This document shows, in pieces, positions 12,765 to 25,128 of a DNA stretch of 64,000 bases. The translations under genes were made by a program, and so were the position numbers. The notes under the pieces are model-generated. The model did not search any database, was not told the DNA's origin, and was given only the letters and a program-made list of their open reading frames with translations. Numbering within the stretch: the first letter of the stretch is position 1; each line of letters opens with the position of its first letter. Source of the DNA: Zychaea mexicana (Eukaryota > Mucoromycota > Mucoromycetes > Mucorales > Lichtheimiaceae); assembly GCF_025766255.1 (NCBI RefSeq), contig NW_026516671.1, positions 496,001-560,000 on the forward strand. Direction: 5' to 3'.

Positions 12765-13045
12765 TGCCGAGAGTCGATTGCCGAGAGTCGAATGCCGAGA
12801 GTCGAATGCCAGAGAGTCGATTGCCGAGAGTAGATTGCCGAGCGTCGATTGTCGAGAGTCGAATGCCAGAGAGACGAATGCCAGAGAGACGAATGCCAGA
12901 GAGACGAATGCCAGAGAGACGATCGCCAGACAGTCGATTGCCGAGCATCGATTGCCGAGCGTCGATTGCCGAGCGTCGTTTGCCGAGAATCGTTTGCCGA
13001 GAATCGAATGCCAGAGAGACGATCGCCAGACAGTCGAGTCCTGGG
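12765..13045. repeat. tandem 14/15-bp minisatellite (GAGAGTCGATTGCC)
   Basis: About 19 units related to GAGAGTCGATTGCC. Early copies alternate GATTGCC and GAATGCC. A central block uses a 15-base variant, GAGACGAATGCCAGA, and the last copies use GAGCGTCGTTTGCC. A GAGAGACGATCGCCAGACAG segment occurs twice (around 12910 and 13015). Because the unit length changes between 14 and 15, all three frames stay open over stretches, which creates spurious repetitive polypeptides. Confidence 0.9.
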
Positions 13046-13299
13046 AGTCGAACGCGATCTACAGTGGCACCTGGCTCCTCATTGCGACCCCCACCATGGC
13101 AGACCAGACCAGACCAGCAGACAAGGCATCCAACCGAAAGGACACTACCATATTTCTATGGCGAGAAACCGAAAAGGATTTCTCCGTCCTCTGATCTCGC
13201 CTGAAGATCGGTTGTGGCCAACACCGTTGAACGCCAGACTGGACAGCCCAAAGCAGTGACCGGTTGTAGGCAGCCAGAGTCCACGGGAAAAAGGCTGAG

Positions 13300-13435
13300 A
13301 CCAGGACCGACAGAGGCAAGACCAGGACCAAGGGAAGAGCCAGGACCAAGGGAAGAGCCAGAGCCAGGGAAAGACCAGAACCAAGGGAAGAACCAGGACC
13401 AAGGGAAGAGCCAAGAGAAGACCAGGAGGAGCCAT
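13300..13435. repeat. tandem ~18-bp purine-rich repeat (ACCAAGGGAAGAGCCAGG)
   Basis: Six to seven imperfect copies of an 18-base unit close to ACCAAGGGAAGAGCCAGG, degenerating at both ends. It is distinct in unit and phase from the two arrays just upstream. No gene is supported over it. Confidence 0.8.
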
Positions 13436-14097
13436 GGGAGTGAAGGAAAAAGTAAAATGAAGGAAAGAAAGAGTGAAGAGAAAAAACGAAATGGCCTGAA
13501 AAATGTGGGCGTATTTATGCTTTTTGGATTGACCCGCCGCTTAGAAAAAACACGTCACGTGACTTGTAATTCGTCATTCAATCAGCAGGTGGGAAAGTAA
13601 AATGGCAGGGAAGATACCATGTGAAGTAGAGGTGTTGAAGAGACACGGTCAAGCTGTCAAGAAGAAGGCGCATGCGGTCTGCGTGTTTTGATAGTCCTAC
13701 GAAATATGTTTCACCGGCATCATGCAGGGCGTGCCCCGACGGTGTCGCCGCCTGTTTTTGAATAGGAAGATACGTGCACCCGTCGGGCCACAAGGCGCAC
13801 AGACACAAGATCCCAGAGAAAAAGTAAATGGCAGGTGCCGGGAAAGATTGACATCGTAGAAAATAAAAATTACTGATATTGTAACAAGAAGCTCACATAA
13901 ATAGAAGCCATATACACAAAGAAATAATGGCGCAGAAGTTGACGACCGTGCAGTACACGTGCTCCAAAGCAAAGTGTATACCAAGGACAAGTGGTGAAGC
14001 TCGGTAACGGTAGAATGAGGATGACGTCGAGTGTCTTTGAAGCCCTTCTCTTTGCTAACAGCCTTTAACAAATAAACCTGGGTGAGTGCTGGCTGCC

Positions 14098-14415
14098 TCC
14101 CATAGAGCGTTCGCCATCTCTCCCATAGAGCTTTCGCCATCTCTCTCATAGAGCGTTCGCCATCTCTGGCCATAGAGCTTTTGCCATCTCTCCCATAGAG
14201 TGTTTTCCATCACTCCCATAGAGCGTTTGCTATCTTTGGTCATAGAGCGTTTGCCATCTCTCCATAGAGCGTTTGCCATCTCTCCATAGAGCGTTTGCCA
14301 TCTCTCCATTGAGCGTTTGCCATTGCTCGCATAGAGCGTTCGCCATCTCTCCCAGAGAGTCTTTGCCATCGCTCCCATAGAGTGTTTGCCATCTCTGGCC
14401 ATAGAGCGTTTCACA
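14098..14415. repeat. tandem 22-24-bp minisatellite, ~13.5 copies
   Basis: Units close to CATAGAGCGTTTGCCATCTCTC. Three central copies (about 14250-14315) are 22-mers and nearly identical, while flanking copies are 23-24 bp with GGC or CC additions. On the reverse strand, 21-base-like steps read as EMANALW and ERWQTLYG motifs in two overlapping open frames. Mixed unit lengths make long coding unlikely, so I treat this as a minisatellite. Confidence 0.9.
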
Positions 14416-14429
14416 GGTCCAGGATAACA

Positions 14430-16090
14430 ATGCGGGGAATAATGACAGATCTTCTGTATCGTAGCCGACAGTAACTCGATCACAACGCGCTTTATCACAC
14501 TTTGGTACGCGCTTTTCACCTTTCTTTTTTTACATTTCTGTGGTCGCGCAGTTCTGCTCGCGAAAATAATCGAAAGGAAAAATTTGTTGGGAGTCTATGC
14601 ACACCAGCAACAACGGCGCTTAAGGCAAGCTGTTCTAAGCTGAGAGAACCGGTTTAATGGTATGTTTCGCTTGCCACGCCCCTTTCAACCCCTTGAATAA
14701 CCGAAAACATCGTTGGCACAGCTTTCACATAGAACATGAGAGTACGCGTAAGACGAACTCATGTGCTCAGAAGCAAGGCTTAGATTATGCATGCTTGACT
14801 CTCGTACGAGCCGACCATCCTGCTTTTTTTTGTATTTTATTTTTTCCACATATATCTTACATCAACCACACATACGCCAATCAAGTCACACCACGTTTGA
14901 TTGACTTGGTATCGCTACTGCTGAGGGAGGTGGTTGATGAAACGAGCAAACCAAACAACAGTATCAACCTGAAGAAGCAGCGTGTATGGATAATAGTAGC
15001 TCCAGGATGACGCGCATACTATGCTGAAAACAGCCATGCTGCTCTATAATTTGGCAATTTATTTTAAGCTGCACACATCCAGCATTGCGGGCTTGGAGGA
15101 TCGATTGCCGTGGGCAAAGTCGTATAAGAGAGCGTTCTATATTTTCGGTACACACGTCACCACAGTTGATACAACAATGGCTGAGACTTTCACGGGATCC
15201 CATGAAGACGCTGGCTACGGCGTTCAGCACACATTTACTCCAACCCAATCCAATACACGCTCAGTCATGCTGGTGATAAGATATCATTTTAAACAACTTG
15301 CATAACACTATCCGCTATCATACCCCAGATACTTTTCCTTTTTTCTGATTTGAATTCGTCAATATAACTTGTGGTGACAAAACTTCCGTTCTGAGTGCAT
15401 CATCGGCTCCCTTTTCTTGGTAAATAATCGTATAAGAGATTAAGAGATCACAAATGACATACGTCTATGCATCATATCGCGTCAGTTCATATCGGGTTAT
15501 AGCCTTACATAAGCTGGATCATCCGAGTATAATGTACACGTGCTTTACACAATTCGGTTGGATTGTCTCTATGCTACAGTGCTTAGCTGGTTGCCGTGGT
15601 AATTGCTGCGTATGCTTTTGTTTGATTTTTAGCCGAGTACCTTATCTGATGATGATTTAGATAGTGTAATAATGTGTGTTTTACCACAGTGTATTCATAT
15701 ATCATATTTCCTGTACTCGCACTCTTTTCCTCACCACAAATAAGTTAATAAATAACATCTTAAGACCATGCCTTGACCTTCTGTTGAACTTCCTAATGGA
15801 TTAAATAAGGTTAGTGATAAGGCTAATTTCTTACTCAAATATTCGTAGAGAGCGCTGCTGTAGAATATTTATGTGTCACCACTGCAAAATATATTTTATC
15901 GCAACGGCCATTTTACTGCAACGAATACAACACAGAGAAGTTTATATATAAAGCTAAACAACACGAAGGATTTCTAATATGTACATATACATATGCATCT
16001 TGAACAAAGTAAAAGTTAGACAAAAGGTGGATGGTATACACAATGGGTGGTGGTGAGAAAAGTTGACAGTATGTAGTGGGAGGTAAGGAA
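14430..16090. other. intergenic, no gene seen
   Basis: Between the minisatellite patch and the first transcription-factor copy. Several short frames on both strands (around 14660-15010 and 14960-15310) overlap one another and lack domains or splice support. The last few hundred bases are A/T-rich. Confidence 0.45.
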
Positions 16091-18382
16091 ACAGTGCATG
16101 TTACTTTGCCATAGAGTCCAAACAGCCAAAAGTTGTTGTGAGATCCGAGGGATCATTTAAGGCGTTGATTGAAGGTGAGCACAAGATGTATCTAAGATAT
16201 CGACAAAAAGAGCATATCCGGGTAGTGGGTACTGTAGTTCTGGTAGACGGTAAAATCTGCCTGTTGTTGTGATGTAGCCAGCAATTCAATTAGTGGTGAC
16301 AACGAAGGATGAACCGTGTTAGTGTCGGAAGGAATAAAAGCATGGATACCGCGAATGCATTGGTATAGCTTATGGTGAACCCCCATCGGTACTGTCGAGC
16401 CGGACACTGTCAATAGTGAATGCATTGCTCGAGAAGTTATTTCAAACATAGCAACTACAGAACGCAACATTAACATGATCATTAATCAGCATTTTATTGT
16501 GAGGCTACACATTGTCAGGTAAACATAAACGGCATAAAGTTTCACAGTACTTACTCGAAGGCATATCCTCATAGTTGGATAGCATCTGTATCGCGACATT
16601 GAGAAGTAAATCACACGAGCAAAATATTGTCTGCTTAACTTTTTCACGGAGCGATGCCAGCAGATCTTGGTTCATATTATCTTTGTTGCTGTTTCCCAAA
16701 ACAATAGGCTTGACCAAGCAAACGTTGGTCTGCTTGATGCTTACATGGGCGAAGCAGATTATAACACCCTTGATCCAGTCTGTGTCGTTCAGTAGCTGAA
16801 GATTGTCGGTGTATAAGTCGTTGCATAGCCGTAAGCAAGTAGGAGTAGTCGCCCACCATTCTTTAATAGCCTCGTCGCATCGGATGATCGTTTCAAGTGT
16901 CAAGCCATTGCTAGCATGTTCGACTTCCCTTTGTGACTTCTAATATTTATAAAAAGGTACAACCGTAATGTTAGATATCAAATAGCTGTTTCTAAGTTAA
17001 TAATCTCTACTTATCCCTTACTTTTCTTTTCACCCTCAGTCTCTCAAACAAACTAGAAAAGGACATACGGTTACTATTCTCATATAAAAGTTATCCGACA
17101 GGCTGATCAGACGGTTGTTCATCTCCACAAACAAGCCAGTCATTTCATCTTCGTCTGGTAATTATTCATAAAGGGCGGTCACTGAGAGCACGGGTTTAAA
17201 GACTGTCTCATCGCTCATAACAGGTATGATATTGAGTGTTCTCTCTAGCTGTAAATTGAAGCGCTGCAAAAGTATTCGTGACACGCTGTCGTCGTCAGCA
17301 AAAGAATGATATTGCGCCAAATCTTTGCAAAGGATATAAGCGATGGTGATCAACCGGCGGGCTTCCTTGGGCTGTAAAAGCACAAACATAATGTAGTGTT
17401 TTAAAAAGGTGATTGTGACAACCGTATCAAATCTGCGGTCTGGAACGTCAAACATTTCACTGAGGATCTTCTTGCAACGTTCATAGAAAAACCAAGCCAG
17501 TTGGTGTCGCTCGATGGATGTGTATAAACCATCTAGTCGTCGTGTAGTTGAGACCGTACTTACGCAAGCACAAGGGTGATTGGGCAAGAGAGCGGATCCT
17601 TCAGTGATTGATAGTAATCGAGAAACGTCGGTGCATGCAGCAGTGTATGTTTTGGGTTCTTGTTTTTTAAGTACATACGAACCAATTGGTCCATAATATC
17701 GCGTATCATACACTTTCTTGCGTCTTCTCTTGTTGTCGTTGTGATGATAATAGTAGTAGGTTAAGTTGGATAGAATGCGCGAACAGGTTTCGGAAAGCGC
17801 GAAACGTGGCAGTGAGGACATATGTGATTTCAAATCGGATCACTGTCGGTGATCCTTCGAACAGGTCCCGAAACGGTGAAAGATACCTAAGCCATGCATG
17901 CCGGAAAAAGAGCAGCTCCTCCATATTGGCAATATGCGTATGCAGTGTCAAGCGTCCGTTCTCAGCAGTTAATTCCCATTTCATATCTTGCTTGGCGGGC
18001 TCTTTGACGCGTTTGCTGTCATTGCTGTCATTGCTATGGTTGCTACTGTGATTGCTGCTACAGCTGTGGTCAGAGCATTGCTGTATGATCAGTTCTGATT
18101 TTACAAGCTGCTTTTCTAGTTGTTCGACTTCTTGATTCCAGTACTCAAAGGAGCGTTGGACAAATTCCCGCGGTGTCTCGTCGTCATGTTGGGATTTTGA
18201 TGGCGGTACAGAACAACACAGTCAATGTCTTTTTGTGCACAGCGAACGCAAACTTTTGAGTTTTCTGGCCAGACACAGCGTTTTTGTCGTTTTTGGCAAG
18301 CTGTGCAGGGAGACAGATTAGTGTAAGTGCAACAGAGTGTTTGGTTGTGACTATGTACCTCGCAAAGTGTATTGCGTGACAT
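16090..18382 (-). pseudogene. Zn2Cys6 regulator paralogue, degenerate (copy A)
   Basis: Colinear with the intact copies at 18945 and 21951, but broken in several places. ATG 18382 starts exon 1 (MSRNTLC), one base shorter than in copy B, so normal splicing shifts frame. Further breaks are: a frame change after the zinc cluster (CTACQKRQKRC...CVRCAQKDIDC) before ETPREFVQRSFEYW; another near 17706 before DIMDQLVRMYLKNKNPKHT; a missing T near 17575 where B has CPITLALCVDTI; and another near 16210 before PLPGYALFVDIL. The regulatory-domain blocks (FYERCKKILSEMFDVPDRR, LLQPKEARRLITIAYILCK, IIRCDEAIKEWWATTPT) are otherwise well preserved, so decay is recent. Each shift is visible by comparison with B or C. 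It could yield truncated peptides but not a full regulator. Confidence 0.85.
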
Positions 18383-18944
18383 AATATATATCAGCGAAAC
18401 AAGCTTGAGGAAAATGATTGTTTAATGTTTCTCACAGTAAATTAGGCGAGTTCAAATCAAATGTTTCTGTATCACGCTATCGCCAATAACGCACTTCTCT
18501 ACTGCAATACGTGATGCTTTACCATACACCCATACACCCAAAATGGTTTTTTGATAACTTGGTCGCATATATAATAAGATTAACTTAGGCTTGAAGTAGA
18601 AGACCACCATAATACCTGTAAGATATGTATGCCTTGCCTACCACGCGTTCGGCTGCATTATGTATTGCTGCTCTTGTTAATTTAAGGTAATCCCCTTTTA
18701 TCAATTCGCATTTGCTACATAGAGTTAAATGATAAACGACGGTGTATGCAAAATAAAAACAAACGTACTTCCATATTTATATTTCTATTACTAAGAGCAA
18801 CTACTCTATTAACTTAAAATGACGGAGAAAAATCCTAATGTACAAATGAAGGGGTGTTGGGATAATATACAATAATGCAACTTGAAGAGTTGAAAGGGCA
18901 GAGGAAGAGGGTTGAAGTAGGTGGAGGTGCTTAAATACAAAGCT
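18383..18944. other. spacer between regulator copies A and B
   Basis: A/T-rich sequence between the 5' end of copy A and the 3' end of copy B, both on the reverse strand. It holds copy A's former promoter and copy B's 3' end. No other coding sequence is seen. Confidence 0.5.
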
Positions 18945-21386
18945 TCAGGTGCATACTTGTGGCTTTACAGCACCATGTGTGAAAACATCAATGGAGTACA
19001 TAAAGTTTGTAAGGTAGGAAGAATCGGGCGAAGTACTAACAAGATGAGATTGCAAATTAGCGCATAATGCATGTAAGATGTCAGCGAACAGAGCATACCC
19101 TGGTAAAGGATATTTTCGGTACACTGTGAAATCACTTATTTTCTGATGAGATGTTGCTGTCAGTGCCTTCAGTGGCGATAGCGAAGGCGGAACAGTTAGG
19201 GTGTCGGATGGAAATAACGAATAGATTGCATTGATACACTTGTACAGCTTTTGATGAATAGCAGTCGACACGCTTGGACTTGATACTGTTACTAGCGCAT
19301 TCATTGCTCGAGAAATCAACTCAAATATCACAACTATAAAAATGTAAAGAAATGACAGCAACAGAGATTGCTAAGCAAAAAAAAAGTCGCGAAGAGAGAA
19401 AGATGCGTAATGGATGAGAGAATGGAAAAACGTACCGGTGGGCTTTTCTTCAGGAGAGGAAAGTATCTGAATCATGACATCAAACAATAGTTCGCACGAA
19501 CGTAAAACAGTCTCTCTCGCCTGCTCTCGTAGCGGTGCTAAAACATCTCGATTGATTTTGATGCTGCTATCGTCGTCGTCGTCTAAGCAAATAGGCTTGA
19601 GTAGGCAAACATGAACCTGCATGATGCTGACATGAGCAAAGCAATATATAACAGCCCTCATCCAATCCGTTTCGCTCGATAGGCTGACATTATCGGCGTA
19701 TAAATCGTAACACAGGCGCAAATGGGTAGGAGTCGAAGCCCACCATTCTTTGATCGCTTCATCGGATCGGATGATTGTTTCAAGATTCAGGCCACTGTCA
19801 TCATTAGACATGTTCTCTGGACCCTATAAAGAGATATGTTATCAAACATTTGTTAATCAGAATAGACCAAATTCTCGCAAATGTTCGCACTACTAAACCG
19901 CATTTTGCAACTTACTGTTACTACAACTTTGATATGGAAATCGTTTGACAGTTGAACCAGACGGTTATTCATATCAATGAACATCCCAACGACTCCATCT
20001 TCACCCGGTATTTTATCCATGAAGCTTGAGCCCGGCTCAGATTTGAAAGCAGTATCACGGTTCAAGAAACTATGGATGTTGAGCAACCTCTCGTTGTACA
20101 AGAGATGACGCTGCACAATGATCCGAGATACATTGTTAATGCCTTTTTCATGATAAGTGAAGGATTGCTCCAGATCCTTGCACAAGAGATAGGCGACCGT
20201 AACCAGTCGACGTGCTTCTCTGGGTTGCAAAAGTACAAACATAATGTAGTACTTTAAAAAATGTATTGCTATGATTGTCTCGATCTTGCGGTCAGGATCG
20301 TCAAACATCTCGGCAAGAATGGCTTTGCAACGTTCGTAGAAAAAACTGGCCATATGATGTCGTCGGGCGGATGTGTAATACTGGTCGTCAAGTCTACGTG
20401 TAGTACAAATGGTGTCGACGCAGAGGGCAAGCGTGATCGGGCATGTGAGTGGGTCTCGAAGTGACTCATAATGTTTGAGAAACGAAGGTCCGTGCAGGAA
20501 TGCATGTTTAGGGTTCTTGTATTTGAGGTGAATCTGGACTAGTTGATCGATGATGTCTCGTGTGGATTTCGTTGGTGCTGATTGTTGCTGTTGCTTTTGT
20601 GATGGTAAATTCGGCCGAGTCGTTTGCGAAAACATGAAGCGGAAAGCGCGAAACGTGGTGGAAACATAGAATGGGTTTTCGAAGCGGATGGACGATGATC
20701 CTTTAAAGAGACTTCGAAAAGGTGATAGATAGCGTAGCGATGCGCGGCTGTACATGAACAATTCTTCCATGGTATTGATCGTCGTCTGCAGCTTCATCAG
20801 TCCATTCTCGACAGTCAATTTCCACTCCATCTGCTGCTGCTGCTGCTGCTGTCGTTGTTGTTTAAGCGGATCTTGCGCATCGTCGTCAGTGCAGTTGCTA
20901 TAGTTACTGAAACTGGTGTAGCTGCTGGCACTGGGACTACTGTAGTCAGCGTAGCTGCTTGTAGTGCTGCTAATACTGCTAATACTACTGGCAGTGCTGG
21001 CGATGCTGCTATTGCTGCTATTGCTGCTACTACAGTCTTGATATTGTCGTAGCGTCTGTTCCGCGGCCGCAAGCTCGATCTCGAGTTGTTGAACTTGATA
21101 ATTCCAGTAATCAAAAGAAGTTTCAACGTATTCTCTTGGCGTCACATCTTCCTCCCCGGTTTCGAGATCCTGTTGACGAACAACAACACATTCGAGTCGT
21201 AACTTTTTACACCGATTACAGACGCTCGAGTTTCCACGCCAAAAGCAACCTTTTTGACGCTTCTGGCAAGCTGTTTTATATTTACCCGAGATTGTAATGA
21301 GTAACTGAACAAGGAATCTTTTCTCTGTTTTGTAACGGGTATAAAGATTAGCTAGATGTACCTCTGCAAGGAGTATTACGTGGCAT
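18945..21386 (-). CDS. Zn2Cys6 transcription factor, fungal_trans type (copy B)
   Basis: Four exons with consistent phases: 21386-21362, 21270-19916, 19823-19436 and 19333-18945, encoding 718 residues. Exon 1 is only 25 nt, and the intron falls inside the zinc cluster between the first two cysteines (CR|AC). Spliced, the cluster is CRACQKRQKGC-x8-CNRC-x6-C (Cys 7, 10, 17, 26, 29, 36), which binds two zinc ions and DNA. It is followed by a predicted coiled coil (SFDYWNYQVQQLEIELAAAE), a long Ser/Tyr linker, a Gln run, and a middle-homology region (SRASLRYLSPF, FYERCKAILAEMFDDPDRK, EARRLVTVAYLLCKDLEQ). The last exons carry EAIKEWWASTPTHLRLCYDL and a C-terminal helical part. Nuclear role and target genes are unknown. 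It is the closest neighbour of copies A and C, so tandem duplication is clear. Confidence 0.88.
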
Positions 21387-21950
21387 GGAAATTCTTGTTT
21401 GACTGAAAATCAAAGAAAGTGTGAAAAAAAACACACAGGGTTGTTTCATGTGCAACACCTGGAAGGTACATTATGTTCGATCAGATAAGTGGCTGTGTAA
21501 CGCCGAAAATACGAGTCGGTCCCAACCGGGTCGAAAATAGGAAAAAAGGCCTTTTTATAGGTATCGACAAGCAATTGCACTTGTTGTACATGAACCTAAA
21601 GAGGCTAATTTTTCTTGAGGATTAAACATCTACATAAGCAGCTATGGTGTTATGAGTATTAGGTAATCAATGAGCATGACTGTATACGTTTGTTGATATG
21701 CTTACAGTAATACCGTCCGATACGCGATGCGAGGAAAAGCTACGTTTTCTTTATATAAACAAATGGCTGTGATATGCATGTGCTTTGCGGTAGAGCAAAG
21801 ATCAAAACGATAATGTACAGAGATTATTGAGATGGTATGATAAACAATAAATAATGGAAGGTAAAAGGAGAAAGTGTAGTAGTATAGAGGATGAGTGATG
21901 TGTGTTCGTAATATGGGATGCAAAATAAATAGTAAATATCTAATGTAATG
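21387..21950. other. spacer between regulator copies B and C
   Basis: Upstream region of copy B and downstream region of copy C. Contains CGAAAATACGAGTCGGTCCC and nearby CCGGGTCGAAAATAGG, two CG-rich half-site-like words. Zinc-cluster factors often bind CGG triplets, but no regulatory function is shown here. Confidence 0.4.
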
Positions 21951-24318
21951 CTAGTTTGCAGAAGCATTAGGAGGTGTAATATCATTCACAGACTCTATAA
22001 ACTCGGCAAGATAGGAGGATCCACGTGAAGTGCTGACTAAATGGGATCGCAAATGGGCACATGAAATATTAAGGATATCAGCAAAAAGCGCATATCCAGG
22101 TAAAGGGTATTGTTGATACACTGTGAAATCGCCATCCGAGTTTTGTCGCGATGTTACCAATGCATTCAACGGGGATGATGAGGATGAGACCGTCAGTGTG
22201 TCAGACGGAAACAAAGCACGAATCGCATCGATACACTGGTAGAATTTGCGATAAATCGTCATAGATGCATCGTTACCAGATACGGTAACTAATGCAGACA
22301 TTGACCGAGAAATCAATTCGAATATTACAACTACAGGTACAGAAAATCATCAGCAAAGCGGAAAGAACGTTGCCAAGATGTGATAAGCAGAGTAGACATG
22401 CATACTTGAAGGTAGGTCGTCCGGGTATGATAGCATCTGGATCATAACGTCGAGCATTAGGTCACACGAACGTAGTACAATTTCTGCTGCATGTTCGCGT
22501 AGTGAATTCAAAACTTCTGGACTGAGATTGCTGAAGTTAGCGTCGCCACGATCGTCAGAGTAGACAGGTTTGACCAAGCATACATGAGCTCGCATGATGC
22601 TGACGTGTGCGAAACAAAAGATAACGCCTTTGATCCAATCTAATTCGGTTGTCAGATGGATGTTATCGGTGTACAAGTTGTCGCATAGACGTAAATGAGG
22701 AGGTGTCGATTTCCACCATTCTTTGATTGCCAGGTCGCATTTAATAATGGATTCCAACGATAAACTGTTACTGTTGATAGACATCCTCTCTGGACCCTGT
22801 TTGAAATATACGCGAAATTAGTGTTTGTCAAGTGTGATTGGTACTATAGCCATGATATCCTCGATAAAAAGTTTCCAACTTACTGTCACCATTTTCATAA
22901 CAAAGTCGCCAGCCATTTTTAAGAGGTGGTTACTCATGTCAATGTACAAGCCAGTCGTTGCACCTTCGTCTGGTAATTTTTCCAAATGATACACGGACAG
23001 GATCGGTTTGAACGCACTTCCGTTATCCATAAAATGGAACATGTTGAGCATTCTTTCGTTATGTAAAAGATGACGCTGTACCAGTACTCGTTGAACATGG
23101 TTGTTTTCGCCTTCACCGTCATATGAGTGTTCCAAATCTTTGCACAAAAGATAAGCGATGGTAATCAAGCGACGAGCTTCCATAGGCTGTAGCAGCACAA
23201 ACCAAATGTAGTGCTTCAGAAAATTGATAGTCATGACTGTTTCAAATTTGCGGTTTGGATCATCAAACATATCCCCCAAGATACCCTTGCACCGTCCAAA
23301 GAAAAACTGGGCTAGTCGTTGTCGTTCGGCTGACGAATACTCTTCATCAAGCTTTCGCGTGCTTGAGATAAAAGAAACACAAAGGGCAAGCGTAACGGGG
23401 CACGATAGTGGGTCTTTGAGCGATTCGTAGTGTTGAAGATACATGGGTTGATACAAAAAGCCGTGCTTGATATTTTCGTGTTTCAGGTACAAATGCACCA
23501 GACGATCCATCAACCCTCGTATAGTTTCCATCGGCAGAGGTGCTTCTTGTAATTCTTGCTTCTCATTTTCTTGCAGTAGTAGCCTCGGTTGGGCTGCTTG
23601 CGAAAACATGAACCGGAAAGCACGAAAAGTGGCGCTGATAAAGTACCTGTTTTCAAAACGGACCGAGAATGAATCTTCAAAGAGACTGTCAAACGGTGAC
23701 AGGTATCGAAGCGACGCACGGCTGTACATGAATAATTCTTCCAATGTGTTGATCGTCGTCTGCAGCTTGACTTGACCGTTCCTGCCTACCAATTTCCACC
23801 CCTGATGCTCCTCGGCAGGTTCTTCGCAATGATTGTCACTGATCTGGCTGGTAATGCTGCAAGGACTGCTACAGTTGCTAAGGCTGCTAAATTCGTTGTA
23901 GCTGCTGTGACTGATAGGGCTACTGCGGTTGCTGTAGCTGTTGTTGCTACTGCGACACTGCTTAACAGTTGCTTCAGCCTGCGAGAGTTCGGTTTCAAGT
24001 TGTCGAACTTGGTTACGCCAATACTCCAAGGAGCTTTCAACGAATTCTTTTGGCATTGTATCGTCGTCCTCTGCGGGCTCGAGATCGTCTTGCTGACTGA
24101 CAACGATGCAATCAACATTCCATTTCTCACAACGAATGCAAACGTTCGAACTAGATCGCCAGAAGCAGCCCTTTTGTCTCTTTTTACATGCTTTTTACGT
24201 AAGGCAAATTATATCAATTTCAATGAATGGTTTCAATTGTTGAAACGTGGATGTGTAACAGGTAATGTCAACGCTATAGCGTACCTCTGCAAGGGGTATT
24301 TCGTTTGCGTGGTGGCAT
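21951..24318 (-). CDS. Zn2Cys6 transcription factor, fungal_trans type (copy C)
   Basis: Exons 24318-24285, 24190-22884, 22796-22406 and 22330-21951 join in frame to 703 residues. The exon layout matches copy B, with the first intron again splitting the zinc cluster (CR|AC). The cluster is CRACKKRQKGC-x8-CIRC-x6-C (Cys 10, 13, 20, 29, 32, 39), preceded by a basic PPRKRN segment. Then come a coiled coil (VESSLEYWRNQVRQLETELS), a Ser/Asn-rich linker, and the middle-homology region (FFGRCKGILGDMFDDPNRK, EARRLITIAYLLCKDLEHS). The exon 3 region begins GPERMSINSNSLSLESIIKC, and the last exon has PLPGYALFADIL. Expected to be a nuclear DNA-binding regulator; no target can be inferred from neighbours. 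Divergence from B is spread along the length, especially in the linker, so the duplication is not recent. Confidence 0.88.
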
Positions 24319-25128
24319 AATTTAAAGAAACGGATATCGATCAAAATGCCAGATTAAGACATTGCTTGATCGGACCGGAAAAACCCACCAGCCATTCTGT
24401 TCTCTAGCGCAGCAGTTAACAGCTTAATAAGGAAAGTTTGAGTGCTGATGAGCCATTACTGCCTTTCTGATAATGACTAGTACTGAAGGAACATGGAAGT
24501 CGCTGCGTTCTTCTCCAGCTGAAGTAAGGGGCAGCGCATCCGCATATTATCTATAACCCATTGCACCCATATACAGCCCAGCCCTGGTTAGGTTACTAAC
24601 CCGGGATATATGTCCAGAACTAGTTGAATTTGTCGAGGATTGAAGATGACCAGTGTAAGAAATAGCAGACAGGCTGTATTAGGGGTTGTGCTTGTAAAAG
24701 ACTGAAGCAAACGGGAGTCTATCGCCAAGTATAAATCTATTTAAATCCTTGATATCACACAGTTTTCCTCCAAGAGTGTTGATCCTCGACATGCACTTTT
24801 GCTATGTAGCACGAATTTGTTCTGTTTAACTGCTGACTAACAGCGTTGCTCTCTGGCCCTATATCGCTCTATAGAGCATCACGAACATTATTAGTAAATG
24901 CATAGTAAACGCTGACACAGGGACATCACCTTTTAACATGCTTTAGATGTCAAACGAACAACGCATAGTCTACAAGTATGCCCAGCAAAATAACACGGTT
25001 AATCAGAGGGTGGACTACTATCAGAAAGTAGCTGTAATTTATTTATTATATCGGAAGAGCACTCTACTGACTAAAGATGGGATGTTTTTTTTATTATATT
25101 GGCTAAATGTACGTAAGGTATAGCGCAG
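24319..25128. other. intergenic, no gene seen
   Basis: Upstream region of regulator C and downstream region of WASP. No reading frame with protein-like composition. GCTCTCTGGCCCTATATCGCTCTATAGAGC near 24850 contains short palindromic words, but no function is supported. Confidence 0.5.

Noticed and set aside
12764..13259. Overlapping Arg/Ser/Glu/Pro-rich frames on both strands
   Set aside because: Created by the 14/15-bp minisatellite, where three frames stay open at once; no unique sequence supports any of them.
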